Below are positions 5,794 through 6,682 of a stretch of 6,682 nt of DNA, piece after piece. The notes below the pieces were generated by a model. The model had not been told where the DNA came from. It searched no databases and saw only the letters and a list, made by a program, of their open reading frames with translations. A program made the position numbers and the translations under genes. Within the stretch, counting starts at the first letter, position 1, and the number at the start of each line of letters is the position of its first letter. This DNA is from Synechococcus sp. CO36386bin_37. GTDB lineage: Bacteria > Cyanobacteriota > Cyanobacteriia > PCC-6307 > Cyanobiaceae. The stretch spans positions 1-6,682 of the forward strand of contig WTGE01000403.1 of the NCBI GenBank assembly GCA_011525445.1. The letters are read 5' to 3'.

Positions 5794-6621
5794 ATGCACG
5801 TGAGTGACTTTTTGGCTGCGGCCCTTCAACTCACCAGTACAACGGATCCAGAGGCCAATTTCGCCGCCGCTGAAGAACAGATTGACTTGGCAGCCCGTCG
5901 TGGTGCAGAGCTGATTGCTCTGCCTGAAAACTTCGCCTTCATGGGTGACGACACGCAACGTTTGAAGCTCGCACCCTCCTTATCCGACAAGGCGTCTCGC
6001 TTTCTGGTCACCATGGCGCGTCGCTATCAAGTGGTGATCCTGGGTGGCGGATTTCCCGTACCCGTCGGAGACGGCCAACATCACTTTCAACGATGCCAGC
6101 TGGTTGGTCGTGATGGTCAGGTCCTGGCCAGTTACGACAAAATCCATCTCTTCGATGTGGACCTCCCTGACGGCAGCTCCTACCGCGAATCCGCCAGTTT
6201 CACGCCTGGGAGCAATGCTCCCTGCGTCGTGGATGTTCCTGGACTGTGTCGTGTGGGGCTATCCATTTGCTACGACGTGCGCTTCCCTGAGCTGTATCGC
6301 CATCTCGTAGGAGCCGGAGCCGAGTTGTTGATGATTCCCGCTGCCTTCACGGCCTTCACTGGTAAGGATCATTGGCAGGTGCTGCTCCAGTCCAGGGCCA
6401 TCGAAAACACGGCCTACGTCATGGCACCCGCTCAAACAGGTGTTCACTACCAACGCCGACAGAGTCACGGTCACTCGCTGATTGTTGATCCTTGGGGCAC
6501 CGTTCTCTCCGATGCAGGAGTCATCCCTGGAGCAGCGATTGCTCCGATTGACACCCTTCATCTTCAACGGATCCGGGGACAGATGCCAAGCCTGCAGCAT
6601 CGCCAAACCTCCTTGTTCTGA
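5794..6621 (+). CDS. Carbon-nitrogen hydrolase, Nit1/Nit2-type (omega-amidase / deaminated glutathione amidase-like)
   Basis: The product is 275 residues from the ATG at 5794. The GTG at 5800 is a good alternative start: it would have AGGA five bases upstream and give MSDFLAAALQLTS, whereas the ATG has AGG directly against it. The nitrilase-superfamily triad is complete: Glu45 in LPENF, Lys116 in YDKIHLFD, and the nucleophile Cys159 in SICYDVRFPELYR. Glu132 lies near the position of the second structural glutamate. The motif around Cys159 and the length of about 270 place it in the Nit branch, whose studied members hydrolyse deaminated glutathione (metabolite repair) or short omega-amides. 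They do not hydrolyse nitriles. The enzyme is cytoplasmic. It follows comB by 41 bases, and only 5 bases separate its stop from the next start, so the three genes probably form one transcript. The exact substrate is inferred from the branch, not shown. Confidence 0.88.
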   Translation: MHVSDFLAAALQLTSTTDPEANFAAAEEQIDLAARRGAELIALPENFAFMGDDTQRLKLAPSLSDKASRFLVTMARRYQVVILGGGFPVPVGDGQHHFQRCQLVGRDGQVLASYDKIHLFDVDLPDGSSYRESASFTPGSNAPCVVDVPGLCRVGLSICYDVRFPELYRHLVGAGAELLMIPAAFTAFTGKDHWQVLLQSRAIENTAYVMAPAQTGVHYQRRQSHGHSLIVDPWGTVLSDAGVIPGAAIAPIDTLHLQRIRGQMPSLQHRQTSLF

Positions 6622-6626
6622 AGGTC

Positions 6627-6682
6627 ATGGCCCTGCTGACCTTCCGCTTCAGCGCCCTTCTTGTTGCGGCTGCCCTGCAAGC
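6627..6682 (+). CDS. Start of a secreted or membrane protein (3' end outside the window)
   Basis: The ATG at 6627 opens a frame that runs off the window after 18 full codons: MALLTFRFSALLVAAALQ. It is hydrophobic with an Arg at position 7 and looks like the start of a signal peptide or first membrane helix. It begins 5 bases after the amidase stop codon, and an AAGG at 6621-6624 overlaps that stop, so translational coupling is likely. The product cannot be told from 18 residues. From my memory of marine Synechococcus gene order a cell-wall amidase could follow here, but nothing visible in the sequence tests this. Confidence 0.6.
   Translation, partial: MALLTFRFSALLVAAALQ

Noticed and set aside
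5757..5807. A 16-codon frame (ATG at 5757) between comB and the amidase gene, as a possible leader peptide.
   Set aside because: It has no Shine-Dalgarno, no run of regulatory codons, and overlaps the amidase start. Nothing beyond chance supports it.
6259..6606. A 115-codon - strand open frame opposite the amidase gene.
   Set aside because: It lies wholly antisense to a gene with an intact catalytic triad and has no family features or start signals of its own.

Overview
The window looks like chromosomal DNA from a marine picocyanobacterium, most likely a marine Synechococcus or a close relative. This rests on three things: a SLH/OprB-type 'iron uptake porin' with the cyanobacterial linker ELEATQFSTTTKLTGK, a FutA/IdiA-type ferric-iron binding protein, and the dense packing of core genes (a UbiD decarboxylase, a ComB-like phosphatase and a Nit-type amidase). 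Base composition is moderate and uneven. The iron half (about 1-3400) looks more A/T-rich than the right half (two hand-counted 60-base lines gave about 42% G+C near 2000 and 57% near 6150). No tRNA, rRNA, CRISPR array, transposase or attachment site was seen.

Left half (1-3412), an iron-acquisition block. In order: the 3' part of a porin gene (+); a gene for a small secreted protein with two C-terminal cysteines (-); a PiuC/YbiX-type Fe(II)/2-oxoglutarate oxygenase gene (-); and a futA-like gene for the periplasmic ferric-iron binding protein (+). The porin would pass iron through the outer membrane and FutA would capture it in the periplasm for an ABC importer, whose permease and ATPase genes are not in this window. 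The oxygenase belongs to a family repeatedly found beside iron-uptake genes in other bacteria. The oxygenase and futA genes diverge from a short intergenic region of about 100 bp that holds a perfect TATAAT, two small inverted repeats and probably shared regulation. The porin and the small secreted gene converge on an unusual nested terminator made of two related hairpins in opposite orientation.

Right half (3387-6682), housekeeping-type genes. A ubiD-family gene (-) overlaps the 3' end of futA tail-to-tail by 26 bp. UbiD in cyanobacteria serves plastoquinone head-group synthesis. A comB-like gene diverges from it across about 65 bp. It is followed on the same strand, at close spacing, by a Nit-type amidase gene with an intact Glu-Lys-Cys triad, and then by the first 18 codons of another gene that starts with a signal-peptide-like sequence. 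These last three genes look like one transcription unit.

I see no clear evidence of a wholly new system. The points most worth a second look are the small secreted protein inside the iron block, the mirrored terminator, the compact divergent control region, and a CoM-pathway phosphatase homologue in a cyanobacterium.
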